Below are positions 43,877 through 53,336 of a stretch of DNA of 64,000 nucleotides, piece after piece. This DNA is from Prado023 sp964418695 (GTDB lineage: Bacteria; Actinomycetota; Actinomycetes; S36-B12; CAIYMF01). Both the position numbers and the translations under genes were made by a program. The DNA lies in contig CAYQMN010000005.1 in NCBI GenBank assembly GCA_964418695.1, positions 1 through 64,000 of the forward strand, in the 5' to 3' direction. The notes below the pieces were generated by a model. It had not been told where the DNA came from. It searched no databases and saw only the letters and a list, made by a program, of their open reading frames with translations. The first letter of the stretch is position 1, and every line of letters starts with the position of its first letter.

Positions 43877-46149
43877 CCGACCGTACCCATGCCCGCCTGT
43901 TCGTCCTGGCCGCGCTCGTGCTCTCCCTGGTCCTGACCCTGGGCGCGCGGGCGTTCAGCCTGCAGGTGCTGGACTCCGCCGACGCGCAGGCGGCGGCCGC
44001 GAACAACCGCGAGAGCTCCTCGGTCGTCCCGGCGGCGCGCGGTCTGATCCTGGATCAGCAGGGCCGGATCCTGGCGGCCAACCGGGTCGCCCTGGACGTC
44101 TCCGTGGCCCGCCGCGAGCTGCGCCGCCAGCCCGACAAGGGCACCGCCACGCTCGCCCGGCTGGGCGCCCTGCTCGGCCTGAGCGCCGAGCGCCTGCAGG
44201 GCCGTCTGCGCAACTGCGGCACCCCGGGCGCTCCCGCCCAGCCCGAGTGCTGGAACGGCCCCTCGGCGGCCGACCCGATCGTCGCCCAGGACCTCGACGC
44301 GGCCCGGGCCGGCCAGATCCTCGCCTCGCCCGAGGAGTTCCCCGGCGTGCAGGTGGTCTCCGACGCCGTGCGCACCTACCCCGGCACGACCCTGGCCGCG
44401 CAGACCCTCGGCCACGTCGGGTCGATCAGCGCGCAGGACGTCGAGGCCGACCCGTCGCTGGCCGGGCTGCCCGGGCGGGGCCAGGCCGGTCTGGAGCTGC
44501 AGTACGACCAGGCGCTGCGCGGGAGCGCCGGCCTGGAGCAGGTGACCGTCGACAGCGCCGGGCATCGCATCGGCAGCCAGGTCGTGCAGGCTGCGGTCCC
44601 CGGCCAGACGCTGGTGACCACACTCGACGCGCGGCTCCAGGTGGTCCTGGCGACCGCGCTGCAGGACGCGATCGAGCGGGCGCGCAATCGGACCGACCCG
44701 GTCACCGGGCGCAAGTACGCCGCGGACGGCGGCTCGGCCGTGGTGCTCGATGTGCGCACCGGCGCGATCCTGGCGATCGCCTCGGCCCCCACGTTCGACG
44801 CCAACATCTGGACCGGCGGCATCTCCGCGGCGGACTACGCCGCCCTCGTCGACCCGCAGGCCGGGCAGCCGCTGCTCAACCGAGCGGTCGCCGAGGCGCT
44901 CGCGCCGGCGTCCACCTTCAAGGCGTTCAGCACGCTCGGTGCGCTCGCGGCCGGCTACTCGGACTCGGCGGGCTACCCGTGCCCGAGCACGTATCAGGCT
45001 GGCGGTCGCTCGTTCCGCAACTACGAGTCGCGCGCCCACGGGACCATCAGCCTGGAGCGCTCCCTCGAGGTCTCGTGCGACACCGTGTACTACCTGCTCG
45101 CCCATCAGCTCTGGGAGGCCGAAGGCGGGTCGGACCGCGACGGCGGGCTCGGCGCGATCGCCGGCATGGCCGAGCAGTTCGGGCTGGGGAAGGCCACTGG
45201 CGTCGACCTGCCCGGGGAGACCGCCGGGCGGCTGGCCTCGCCCCTGGCCAAGCAGGCGCAGTGGGCGGCGAACAAGGACCAGTGGTGCGCGCGGGCCGAG
45301 TCCGGCTACCCCGAGGTGACCGACCAGGAGCGCGCCGACTACCTCACCGCGTTGGCCCGTGAGAACTGCGCCGACGGGATGCGCTGGCGCGTCGGCGACG
45401 CGTTGAACGCGGCCATCGGCCAAGGCGACACCACCACGACCGTGCTGCAGCTGGCCGCCGGGTACGCGGCCATCGCCAACGGAGGCACGCTCGTCCGCCC
45501 GCATCTGGGCAAGGCGCTGCTGACCGCCGACGGGTCCGTGGCCCGCGACCTGACCCCCGCCGCAGGCACCCAGCTGGCCGTCGCCGCCGACCAGCTCGCG
45601 TACGTGCGCGAGGCCCTGCGCGGGGTGGTCGAGGAGGGCAGCGCGCGCGGCGCGTTCGCCGGCTTCCCGCTCGCCGAGGTGCCGATCGCGGCCAAGACAG
45701 GCACCGGCGAGGTGTTCGGCAAGCAGACCACGTCGTGGTTCGCCAGCTTCGCCCCCGCCGACGCACCCCGATACGCGATCGTGATGCGGGTGTCGCAGGG
45801 CGGGACCGGCGCCTACACGTCCGGGCGCAGCGTCCGGCAGGTGTGGGAGGCGCTGTTCGGCGTCCAGGACGGTCATGCGGACCCGGCACGCAGCGTCCTG
45901 GCCGGCGGCGACGTCGCCACCGGCCTGCCCACGTTCGGCCCGGACGGCGTCCCGGTCGCGCCTACTCCCGTTCCGGCGACCTCCGGAACTCCCGCCCCGG
46001 TGACCTCCACGACCCCCGCGCCCGCGACCCCCGCGCCCGCGACCTCCGCGACCCCCGCGCCCGCGACCTCCAGGACCCCCGCGCCCGCGACCTCCGGGAT
46101 CCCCGCGCCCGCGGCCACTCTGCCCTCCTCGGCCGGAGCGACCCCGTGA
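43873..46149 (+). CDS. mrdA: Penicillin-binding protein 2 (elongasome transpeptidase)
   Basis: 758-residue class B PBP, membrane-anchored by residues 9-28. Pedestal domain, then transpeptidase with SxxK (STFK, Ser347), SxD (SCD, Ser401, in place of the common SxN) and KTG (KTGTGE, Lys608). A Pro/Ala/Thr/Ser tail of about 65 residues carries PAPATS-type repeats and looks extracellular. It cross-links lateral peptidoglycan with RodA, encoded next. GTG start in overlap with mreD. Confidence 0.94.
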   Translation: MTDRTHARLFVLAALVLSLVLTLGARAFSLQVLDSADAQAAAANNRESSSVVPAARGLILDQQGRILAANRVALDVSVARRELRRQPDKGTATLARLGALLGLSAERLQGRLRNCGTPGAPAQPECWNGPSAADPIVAQDLDAARAGQILASPEEFPGVQVVSDAVRTYPGTTLAAQTLGHVGSISAQDVEADPSLAGLPGRGQAGLELQYDQALRGSAGLEQVTVDSAGHRIGSQVVQAAVPGQTLVTTLDARLQVVLATALQDAIERARNRTDPVTGRKYAADGGSAVVLDVRTGAILAIASAPTFDANIWTGGISAADYAALVDPQAGQPLLNRAVAEALAPASTFKAFSTLGALAAGYSDSAGYPCPSTYQAGGRSFRNYESRAHGTISLERSLEVSCDTVYYLLAHQLWEAEGGSDRDGGLGAIAGMAEQFGLGKATGVDLPGETAGRLASPLAKQAQWAANKDQWCARAESGYPEVTDQERADYLTALARENCADGMRWRVGDALNAAIGQGDTTTTVLQLAAGYAAIANGGTLVRPHLGKALLTADGSVARDLTPAAGTQLAVAADQLAYVREALRGVVEEGSARGAFAGFPLAEVPIAAKTGTGEVFGKQTTSWFASFAPADAPRYAIVMRVSQGGTGAYTSGRSVRQVWEALFGVQDGHADPARSVLAGGDVATGLPTFGPDGVPVAPTPVPATSGTPAPVTSTTPAPATPAPATSATPAPATSRTPAPATSGIPAPAATLPSSAGATP

Positions 46150-47306
46150 CCGCCCTCCGGCTGTCAGCCGAGGCCCGGACCCGGACCCCCGTCCGCCGCC
46201 GCGACCGGATCGATTGGGTGCTGCTGGCCGCGGCCATCTCGCTGTCGCTGCTGGGGGCGGCCCTGGTCTCGTCGGCGACCGCCGTCAAGCTCGACTCGGC
46301 CGGCCAGTGGCCGCTGACCTACGGCGCCCGGCATGTGCTCAACCTGCTCCTCGGGCTGGCGCTGTGCGCGACGGTCGCCCGGATGGGGCATCGGGCGATC
46401 CGGCGGTACACGCCGTGGCTCTACGGGCTCGCGGTGGTCGGGCTGGTGCTCGTGCTGTCCCCGCTGGGCAGCACGATCAACGGGGCCCACGCGTGGATCC
46501 GACTGCCCGCGGGATTCAGCCTCCAGCCCTCGGAGCTGGCGAAGGTGACGATCATCGCGGCTGTCGCCCTGGTGCTCGCCGACCGGGACCCGGGCCGGGC
46601 GCCGGACGGCCGGACCGTGCTGCGGGCGCTGGCGATCGCGGGCGTCCCGATCGGGCTGGTCCTGCTCCAGCCGGACCTGGGCACCGTCATGGTGATCGGG
46701 GTGATCGTCTCGGGGATGCTTGCCGTGGCCGGCGTGCGGGCGCTGCACCTGCTCGCGCTCGCCGTGCTCCTGCTCGCGGGGGTCGCGACCGCGTTCGCCC
46801 TGGACCTGGTCGACGACTACCAGCTCGACCGGCTCACCGCGTTCACCCGGCCCGACGAGGGCGCGCGGACGTTCGGCTACAACACCCAGCAGGCGCGCAT
46901 CGCGATCGGCGCGGGGGGCCTGCTCGGGCGCGGGCTCGGCGCTGGCACCCAGACCCAGGGCGGCTTCGTCCCGTTCAACCACACCGACTTCGTGTTCTCG
47001 GTGGCCGGTGAGGAGATCGGCTTCGTGGGCGTCTGCGTGCTGCTCGGGCTGCTCGCCGTGATCCTGTGGCGCGGCCTCACGATCGCCCTGCGGGCCCGCG
47101 ACGAGTTCGGCCGCCTGGTCGCAGTCGGGGTCGTCCTCTGGATCTCTCTGCAGGCCTTCGAGAACATCGGGATGAACCTGGGGATCATGCCGGTGACCGG
47201 GGTCCCGCTGCCGTTCGTCTCCTACGGGGGCTCCTCGATGTTCGCGGTGTGGATCGGCCTGGGCCTCCTGCTCAACGTCCACGCGGCCACGCGGGCAGCC
47301 GACTGA
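46146..47306 (+). CDS. rodA: Rod shape-determining glycosyltransferase RodA (SEDS)
   Basis: 386-residue SEDS polymerase with about ten membrane segments. Signature regions: PAGFSLQPSELAKVTIIAAV near residue 120, LLQPDLGTVMVIGVI, the essential Asp in this loop, and FVPFNHTDFVFSVAGEEIGFVG and MPVTGVPLPFVSYGGSSM near the C terminus. Forms the elongation polymerase with PBP2. GTG start overlaps mrdA. Ends the mre operon. Confidence 0.94.
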   Translation: MTALRLSAEARTRTPVRRRDRIDWVLLAAAISLSLLGAALVSSATAVKLDSAGQWPLTYGARHVLNLLLGLALCATVARMGHRAIRRYTPWLYGLAVVGLVLVLSPLGSTINGAHAWIRLPAGFSLQPSELAKVTIIAAVALVLADRDPGRAPDGRTVLRALAIAGVPIGLVLLQPDLGTVMVIGVIVSGMLAVAGVRALHLLALAVLLLAGVATAFALDLVDDYQLDRLTAFTRPDEGARTFGYNTQQARIAIGAGGLLGRGLGAGTQTQGGFVPFNHTDFVFSVAGEEIGFVGVCVLLGLLAVILWRGLTIALRARDEFGRLVAVGVVLWISLQAFENIGMNLGIMPVTGVPLPFVSYGGSSMFAVWIGLGLLLNVHAATRAAD

Positions 47307-47379
47307 CCTCGCCCCGCTACCTTCCCCCCGAGGTTGAGGAGTCCCCGTTCGAAGGGCCCTCGGGCGACGCCATGCCCGC

Positions 47380-48372
47380 TCAGTCGATCAGCGGGTACAC
47401 CTTTCCGGTGTGCTCGCCTGTCTCGTAGATGCGGCTGGGTGGGCCCACGATGAGGGGGTCCGGCTCGCCGACCACCTCGGGATTGGCGTCCGGGTAGTCC
47501 AGGCTCGACAGCAGCCAGCGCATCGCCTCCAGCCGGCCGCGCTTCTTGTCGTTGGAGCGCACGATCGTCCACGGCGCGTGCGGGGTGTCGGTGTAGAAGA
47601 GCATGGCCTCCTTGGCGTCGGTGTAGTCCTCCCACCGGTCCAGGCTGGCCAGGTCCATCGGCGAGAGCTTCCACTGCCGCACCGGGTCGATCCGGCGGAT
47701 GGTGAACCGCGAGACCTGCTCCTTGCGGCTGACCGAGAACCAGAACTTGAACAGGATGATGCCGCTGCGCACCAGCATCCGCTCGAACTCCGGCGCCTGC
47801 CGCATGAACTCCCGGTACTGGCTCTCGCTGCAGAACCCCATCACCCGCTCGACCCCGGCGCGGTTGTACCAGGAGCGGTCGAACATGACGATCTCCCCGG
47901 CGCTGGGCAGGTGCTTGACGTAGCGCTGGAAGTACCACTGCGTGCTCTCTTCGCTGGTGGGCTTCTCCAGTGCAACCACGGTCGCCCCGCGGGGGTTCAG
48001 GTGCTCCATGAACCGCTTGATCGTGCCCCCTTTGCCGGCGGCGTCGCGGCCCTCGAACACCATGACGATCCGCTGGCCGGTCTCCTTGACCCAGGCCTGC
48101 ATCTTCAGCAGCTCGATCTGGAGCAGCCGCTTGGTTCGCTCGTACTCGTCGCGGGTCATCCGCTCGTCGTAGGGGTACCCCTCGCGCCAGGTGCCCACGG
48201 GCATCCCGTCGGGGCCCAGGAGCACCGGGTCGTCGACCTCGTCCCAGGTGTCGGTGGCGCGCAGCCCCAGCTCCATCAGGCGGGGGTTCTCCAGATCCTG
48301 CAGGGCGTCGATGATGTCCGAGAGGTCCATGACCTGCTCGAGGTCGAACTCCAGGCTCGGCTGCGGGTCCAT
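47380..48372 (-). CDS. ppk2: Polyphosphate kinase 2
   Basis: 330-residue PPK2 family kinase that moves phosphate between polyphosphate and nucleotides. Walker A FEGRDAAGKGGTI near residue 105, lid module with DRSWYNRAGVERVMGF near 165, and the RFTIRRIDPVRQWKLSPMD segment. A single-domain class I type protein. The upstream frame is open, but ATG 48372 matches the family start. Convergent with rodA. Confidence 0.93.
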   Translation of the reverse strand: MDPQPSLEFDLEQVMDLSDIIDALQDLENPRLMELGLRATDTWDEVDDPVLLGPDGMPVGTWREGYPYDERMTRDEYERTKRLLQIELLKMQAWVKETGQRIVMVFEGRDAAGKGGTIKRFMEHLNPRGATVVALEKPTSEESTQWYFQRYVKHLPSAGEIVMFDRSWYNRAGVERVMGFCSESQYREFMRQAPEFERMLVRSGIILFKFWFSVSRKEQVSRFTIRRIDPVRQWKLSPMDLASLDRWEDYTDAKEAMLFYTDTPHAPWTIVRSNDKKRGRLEAMRWLLSSLDYPDANPEVVGEPDPLIVGPPSRIYETGEHTGKVYPLID

Positions 48373-48607
48373 CCCGGAATGATGGCCCCTCCGGGCCGCA
48401 TGCGGCGCGCTGGCCCTGGCCGGGCAGAGCGCCCCGCAGGCTCCGGTGGCGCGCCATGAGAGTTCTCTTAGGAACGCGCGATCCGCTGTCGCTGGCCCGT
48501 GCCCACGGCACAGGATCGAGTCATTCCCACCCACGCGGTGGGACCCCCGGAGCCCCCGGGGAGCCCGGGTCGAGCGGCCCGGGAACTCGGTCCACGAGGA
48601 GGACATC

Positions 48608-49093
48608 ATGGGAACCAAGCAGATCCTGGCCACCGGTTGCGCCGGCATCCTGGGATTCACGGCGGTCGCCCTGGCCGCACCGGCGGCCGGCGGCGCGGTG
48701 GCCCCGGCGGGTGTCGGGACGGTCGCGCTGGCCGCACCGGCATCGGCACGGGCGGGTGCGGTCGCCGCCGCCCCCACGGTGGTGCCGGCCCGCGAGGTCG
48801 AGCGCGAGATCCGGGGCCGCGGCGCCGCGGGCACCGAGTGGGAGTTCAACGTCGAGAAGGAGGGCAAGCGGATCGACGTGGACCTCGACGTGGAGTCCCC
48901 GCGGGTCGGCCAGAAGTGGGACGTCCGGCTCTACCACAACGGCAAGCGCGTGACGAAGGTCGTGCGCACCACGGACAGCGACGGCGAGTTCGAGCTCGAC
49001 CGCAACCGGCCCAACAAGAAGGGCAAGGACACTCTGCGGTTCAAGGCCGTGAGCTCCTCGGGCGAGGTGCTCCGGGGCAAGATCCGGATCTAG
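48608..49093 (+). CDS. Secreted hypothetical protein
   Basis: 161 residues with a long Ala/Gly-rich signal peptide (residues 1-50, several possible cleavage sites) and a charged beta-strand domain: EWEFNVEKEGKRIDVDLDVE, then KWDVRLYHNGKRVTKVV. The second half looks like a small Ig-like or PepSY-unrelated beta-sandwich. GAGGAGG lies 6 nt before the ATG. No family is recognised. Confidence 0.75.
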   Translation: MGTKQILATGCAGILGFTAVALAAPAAGGAVAPAGVGTVALAAPASARAGAVAAAPTVVPAREVEREIRGRGAAGTEWEFNVEKEGKRIDVDLDVESPRVGQKWDVRLYHNGKRVTKVVRTTDSDGEFELDRNRPNKKGKDTLRFKAVSSSGEVLRGKIRI

Positions 49094-49206
49094 GCCCGGG
49101 CCGGGACGCTGGCGGCGACACGGCTCGCTCAGCGTCCCGGCACCCGCCCCGCTCGCCGGCCTCGCCGGATCCGCCGGGCGAGGCGGACCGCCCGCGGCTT
49201 GGGCAC

Positions 49207-49212
49207 TAGCCT
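49207..49212 (+). promoter_or_regulatory. Candidate -10 of leaderless methyltransferase transcript
   Basis: TAGCCT, then 7 nt, then the GTG at 49220. No Shine-Dalgarno sequence lies in between. Confidence 0.45.
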
Positions 49213-49219
49213 CAGCGCG

Positions 49220-50062
49220 GTGAACCCCTTGGTGGCGCGACTCGTCGCCCTGCGCACGTACCTGTCCGAGGATCTGCTCGGCGGTCCTCGGGTCGTCAAG
49301 CTCAACTGGGTCATCAACGCGCAGAAGGGCGGCACCCTCCCGTTCGTGCTGGGCCTCATGGTCCTCACGGACACCTGGACCGCCACCGCCTGGACCTACC
49401 TCGCGCTGCACGGCTCCTACGGGCTGGTCTGGCTGCTCAAGGACCGGGTCATGCCCGACGCCCGCTGGCAGACCCGGATCACGTTCGGCGGGGCGGCAGC
49501 CTCGTTCCTGCTCGTCCTGGGGCCGTACTGGCTCGCCCCGGTCCTGCTCGTGCGCGACGACACGCAGCAGCCCGCCTGGCTGCTGGCCGCCGCCGCGATC
49601 GCCTATGTGCTCGGCGTGATCCTCATGATGTGCAGCGACGCCCAGAAGCACTACACGCTCAAGGTCCAGCGCGGCCTCATCACGACGGGGTTCTTCTCCC
49701 GGGTGCGGCACCCGAACTACCTGGGCGAGATGGTCCTGTACAGCTCGTTCGCGGTGGTTGCCTGGCATGTTCTCCCGTGGATCGTGCTGGCCTGGGTGTG
49801 GCTGATCCTGTTCGTGCCCAACATGCTGGCCAAGGAGGCCAGCATGAGCCGCTACCCCGAGTGGGCCGCCTACCACGCAAGAACCGGCATGCTCCTGCCC
49901 CGCCTGCGCACGCCCCGCCCGACCCCGACCCCGATCCCGGTCCTCGTCCCTGCCCCGACCTCCGCCCCCAGGGCAAACCCCGCCCCTCAGGCGACCCCCG
50001 CCCCCCAAGCGACCCCCGCCCACCAAGCGGCCCCCGCCCACCCCCAGCCCCCGCCCGCCTGA
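49220..50062 (+). CDS. ICMT/DUF1295-like membrane methyltransferase
   Basis: 280-residue membrane protein with about six hydrophobic segments. The C-terminal core has LITTGFFSRVRHPNYLGEMV and EWAAYHART, the SAM-binding pattern of isoprenylcysteine/phospholipid methyltransferases and DUF1295 proteins. A Pro/Thr/Ala tail (last 45 residues) has low-complexity repeats. GTG 49220 is set by the leaderless promoter. The substrate is unknown. Confidence 0.75.
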   Translation: MNPLVARLVALRTYLSEDLLGGPRVVKLNWVINAQKGGTLPFVLGLMVLTDTWTATAWTYLALHGSYGLVWLLKDRVMPDARWQTRITFGGAAASFLLVLGPYWLAPVLLVRDDTQQPAWLLAAAAIAYVLGVILMMCSDAQKHYTLKVQRGLITTGFFSRVRHPNYLGEMVLYSSFAVVAWHVLPWIVLAWVWLILFVPNMLAKEASMSRYPEWAAYHARTGMLLPRLRTPRPTPTPIPVLVPAPTSAPRANPAPQATPAPQATPAHQAAPAHPQPPPA

Positions 50063-50077
50063 GCGGGGCCGTCCCCG

Positions 50078-50144
50078 CTCTGTGGTCAGAATCCGACACC
50101 GATGTCGGATTTCGACGCCCCTTTGTCGGATCTCGACCACGGAG
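50078..50144. repeat. 67-bp palindromic element, copy 1
   Basis: Ends CTCTGTGGTCAGAATCCGACA and (complement) CTCCGTGGTCGAGATCCGACA form imperfect 21-bp inverted repeats. Two further copies of the same length lie at 51205-51271 and 61813-61879. This copy lies between the convergent methyltransferase and DUF559 genes. Confidence 0.75.
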
Positions 50145-50180
50145 TTGCCGGCGCAACGGGGACCCGCGCTCCCGTGGCTG

Positions 50181-51092
50181 TCACGCGAGGCGCGCCGCGA
50201 GGCGCTGGGCCTGGTCCAGCGCGTACAGCACCCGGGCGATCACCTCGTCCGGCCGGTCCACGAGGTCCTCCCAGGTGAAGCGCAACACGGTCCACCCCGC
50301 CGCCACCAGGTCGTTCTGCCGCTGGCGGTCCCGTTGGAAGGCGTCGCTGTCGCTGTGGTGGGCGCGGCCGTCGATCTCGACGGCCAGCCGCGCCCGCTCG
50401 AAGGCGACGTCGAGGAAGTAGCGACGCCCACCGATCAGCACGGGATGGTTGGCCACCCAGCCTGTGATCCCGGCATCGCGAAGCCTCGTGACGAACAGGT
50501 GCTCGGACTCGGCATGCGTGCCCTCTGCCAAGGCTTCGATCACCTCCTGCAGCTGATTCGCCCCGTGCAGCCGGCTCAACCGGGCGCGGGCGAGGTGCAG
50601 GGCGTCGAGGGTCACCACCCTGCGCTGCAGCGCCGCCCGCCCGACCTGCTCGGCCTCGTGACGGCGCAGGAAGCGAATCAGATCGATCACGGTGCAGGCG
50701 GGGCTGGCCACGGCGATGCCCTCACGAGTCACTGTGCGAAGCCCAGGGTGGCGGATGCAGCGCGCGGCCAGGGTGCGATCCGGTGGGCAGACGAGCCACG
50801 GGTCGCCGTAGGCGGCGATGCCGTCCCAGGGCCCGGCGCCGTGGAGAACAGCGGCCGAGAGGCCGGTCGGGACCGCGGTTGGCCGGGCGAGCACCGCGGC
50901 CCGAGTCAGAGCGGCGAGGTCCATCTCCTTGCCGGGCAGCGCGAGTACCTTCGAATTCACCGCCACCAGCTGGCCAGAGCGAACCCTGCGCTGTACCAGC
51001 CGCTCATGGGCACCCGCCCGGATCACCTCCTGCCTCGTGGCCAGGCCACCTTGTGCCACCAGGAACTCCACTGCCCGATCCCACCCCGTCAT
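50181..51092 (-). CDS. DUF559/VSR-fold nuclease-like protein with AbiEi-type N-terminal domain
   Basis: 303 residues. The N terminus (LATRQEVIRAGAHERLVQRRV) looks like the winged-helix domain of AbiEi-type antitoxins; the C terminus (YFLDVAFERARLAVEIDGRA, then QRDRQRQNDLVAAGWTVLRF) is a DUF559/very-short-patch-repair-like PD-(D/E)xK fold. Such single-gene proteins are common in actinobacteria, often in several copies; the role is not established. Copies of a 67-bp palindromic element flank the gene on both sides. ATG 51092 has no clear ribosome-binding site. Confidence 0.8.
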   Translation of the reverse strand: MTGWDRAVEFLVAQGGLATRQEVIRAGAHERLVQRRVRSGQLVAVNSKVLALPGKEMDLAALTRAAVLARPTAVPTGLSAAVLHGAGPWDGIAAYGDPWLVCPPDRTLAARCIRHPGLRTVTREGIAVASPACTVIDLIRFLRRHEAEQVGRAALQRRVVTLDALHLARARLSRLHGANQLQEVIEALAEGTHAESEHLFVTRLRDAGITGWVANHPVLIGGRRYFLDVAFERARLAVEIDGRAHHSDSDAFQRDRQRQNDLVAAGWTVLRFTWEDLVDRPDEVIARVLYALDQAQRLAARLA

Positions 51093-51204
51093 GGGCCCAT
51101 GATGGGGGCTCTTCGCGTGGACGGGCCGAGTTATCCACAGGCACTTCTTGCCGCGCGGGCACCCGCGGCGCGAGAGGCGGCCGGGTGCGACGAGCGGTGC
51201 ACGC

Positions 51205-51271
51205 TTCCGTGGCCGGAATCCGACAATCGGGTGTCAGGATCCGACATCGGTGTCGGATCCTGACCAATCTG
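51205..51271. repeat. 67-bp palindromic element, copy 2
   Basis: Diverged copy aligned end to end with 50078-50144. Inside it, GTCAGGATCCGACA (51233-51246) and its exact complement (51251-51264) flank a TCGG loop: a perfect 14-bp hairpin. Located 41 bp before the TIGR03960-type gene start, in the divergent region with the DUF559 gene. Confidence 0.75.
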
Positions 51272-51299
51272 TTGGGCTGGCCACGGCGTGCGCCCGGTC

Positions 51300-51305
51300 T
51301 ACGCT
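51300..51305 (+). promoter_or_regulatory. Candidate -10 of leaderless radical SAM gene transcript
   Basis: TACGCT, then 6 nt, then the ATG at 51312. No Shine-Dalgarno sequence. Confidence 0.45.
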
Positions 51306-51311
51306 TGCCCG

Positions 51312-53336
51312 ATGCCTCACTCTGCGGTCGACGCCCCTGTCTTTGACCGGCTGGAGCGGGTGCTGCCCCTGGTGAGCAAGCCGGTGCAGTACATCGGCGG
51401 CGAGCTGAACGCGGCGGCCAAGGACTGGGACGCCGCGCGCGTGCGGTGGGCGCTCATGTACCCCGACGCCTACGAGGTGGGGCTGCCCAACCAGGGTCTG
51501 CAGATCCTGTACGAGATCCTCAACGAGGCCGAGGGCGTGCTGGCCCAGCGCTGCTACGCCGTCTGGCCGGACCTCGAGCGCCTGATGCGCGAGCGCGGAA
51601 TCCCGGCCTTCACGGTCGACGGCCACCGTCCGCTGGGCGCGTTCGACCTGGTCGGCATCTCGTTCTCCACCGAGCTGGGCTACACGAACATGCTCACCAG
51701 CCTCGACCTGGCCGGCATCCCGCTGCTCGCCGTGGATCGGACCGACGCGCACCCGCTGGTCGTGATGGGCGGGCATGCGGCCTTCAACCCCGAGCCGGTG
51801 GCCGACTTCGTGGACCTGGTCGTGCTCGGCGACGGCGAGGAGGCGGTGCTCGCGGTGAGCCGGGTCGTCGACGACTTCAAGGCCGAGCACCCCGGCTTCG
51901 GTGCCGACTCCGAGTTCGGTGCCGACCCCGCCACCCACCCTGCCGGCGATGCGACCCTGCGCAACGCCCTCCTGGACCGGCTGGCCGCCACCGAGGGCAT
52001 GTACGTCCCGGCCCGGTACGCGGTGGAGTACCTGCCCGACGGGCGGATCGCCCGGGTCGTCCCGACCACCCCCGAGACCCCGTGGCGGGTGGCCAAGCAC
52101 ACCCTCATGGACCTCGACGAGTGGCCCTACCCGAAGAAGCCGCTGGTCCCGCTCGCTGAGACCGTGCACGAGCGGATGAGCGTGGAGATCTTCCGCGGCT
52201 GCACGCGCGGCTGCCGGTTCTGCCAGGCCGGGATGATCACCCGTCCGGTCCGCGAGCGGTCCACGGCAGTGCTCGGTCAGATGATCGACAACGGCCTGCG
52301 CCAGACCGGCTTCGAGGAGGTCGGGATGCTCTCGCTGAGCAGCGCCGACCACTCCGAGATCGCCGAGCTTGCCAAGGGCCTGGCCGACCGCTACGAGGAC
52401 GACCAGGTCTCCCTGAGCCTGCCGAGCACCAGGGTCGACGCGTTCAACGTCGACCTGGCCAACGAGCTGGCCCGCAACGGCCGCCGCTCCGGGCTGACGT
52501 TCGCGCCCGAGGGCGGGTCCGAGCGGATCCGCCAGGTCATCAACAAGATGGTTTCCGAGGACGACCTGATCCGGACCGTGACTGCCGCGTACGGCGCCGG
52601 CTGGCGGCAGGTGAAGCTCTACTTCATGTGCGGGCTGCCGACCGAGACCGACGAGGACGTGCTGCAGATCGCCGACTTGGCGCGCAACGTCATCAAGGCC
52701 GGCCGGGCCGCCGCCGGCACCCGCGACATCCGCTGCACAGTGAGCATCGGCGGGTTCATCCCCAAGCCGCACACGCCGTTCCAGTGGGCCGCCCAGCTGG
52801 CGCACGAGGAGACCGACGAGCGCCTGCGCAAGCTGCGCGACGCGATCCGCGCGGACCGCGAGTACGGCCGCGCGATCGGGTTCCGCTACCACGACGGCAA
52901 GCCCGGGATCGTCGAGGGCCTGCTCTCGCGCGGGGATCGCCGGGTCGGCCAGGTGATCCTGCAGGCCTGGCGCGACGGTGCCCGGTTCGATGGCTGGAGC
53001 GAGCACTTCTCGTTCGAGCGCTGGATGGCGGCCGCCGAGGTGGCACTGGCCGACGACCAGGTCGACGTCGACTGGTTCACGATCCGCGAGCGCGAGCAGA
53101 ACGAGGTCCTGCCCTGGGACCACCTGGACTCCGGGCTGGACCGCGACTGGCTCTGGCAGGACTGGCAGGACGCGCTGGCCGGCGGCGAGGTCGAGGACTG
53201 CCGCTGGACCCCGTGCTTCGACTGCGGGGTGTGCGACCAGCTCGGCACGCAGATCCAGGTCGGCCCCACCGAGGCCGTGCTGCTGCCCCTGCCGACCGTG
53301 CGGCGCTCCCTGGACGTCGTGGAGGTGGCCGGGTGA
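51312..53336 (+). CDS. TIGR03960 family B12-binding radical SAM protein
   Basis: 674 residues: an N-terminal B12-binding-like domain (residues 1-200) and a radical SAM barrel with GCTRGCRFCQAGMI near residue 296. EGGSERIRQVINKMVSE and the PKPHTPFQWAAQ motif follow. The C-terminal Cys cluster CFDCGVC (near 637) is typical. The gene is always paired in actinobacteria with the DUF2344 protein that follows (GTGA overlap). The pair is often next to rne/rng, as here, and is thought to modify RNA or a protein; the product is not known. Confidence 0.9.
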   Translation: MPHSAVDAPVFDRLERVLPLVSKPVQYIGGELNAAAKDWDAARVRWALMYPDAYEVGLPNQGLQILYEILNEAEGVLAQRCYAVWPDLERLMRERGIPAFTVDGHRPLGAFDLVGISFSTELGYTNMLTSLDLAGIPLLAVDRTDAHPLVVMGGHAAFNPEPVADFVDLVVLGDGEEAVLAVSRVVDDFKAEHPGFGADSEFGADPATHPAGDATLRNALLDRLAATEGMYVPARYAVEYLPDGRIARVVPTTPETPWRVAKHTLMDLDEWPYPKKPLVPLAETVHERMSVEIFRGCTRGCRFCQAGMITRPVRERSTAVLGQMIDNGLRQTGFEEVGMLSLSSADHSEIAELAKGLADRYEDDQVSLSLPSTRVDAFNVDLANELARNGRRSGLTFAPEGGSERIRQVINKMVSEDDLIRTVTAAYGAGWRQVKLYFMCGLPTETDEDVLQIADLARNVIKAGRAAAGTRDIRCTVSIGGFIPKPHTPFQWAAQLAHEETDERLRKLRDAIRADREYGRAIGFRYHDGKPGIVEGLLSRGDRRVGQVILQAWRDGARFDGWSEHFSFERWMAAAEVALADDQVDVDWFTIREREQNEVLPWDHLDSGLDRDWLWQDWQDALAGGEVEDCRWTPCFDCGVCDQLGTQIQVGPTEAVLLPLPTVRRSLDVVEVAG

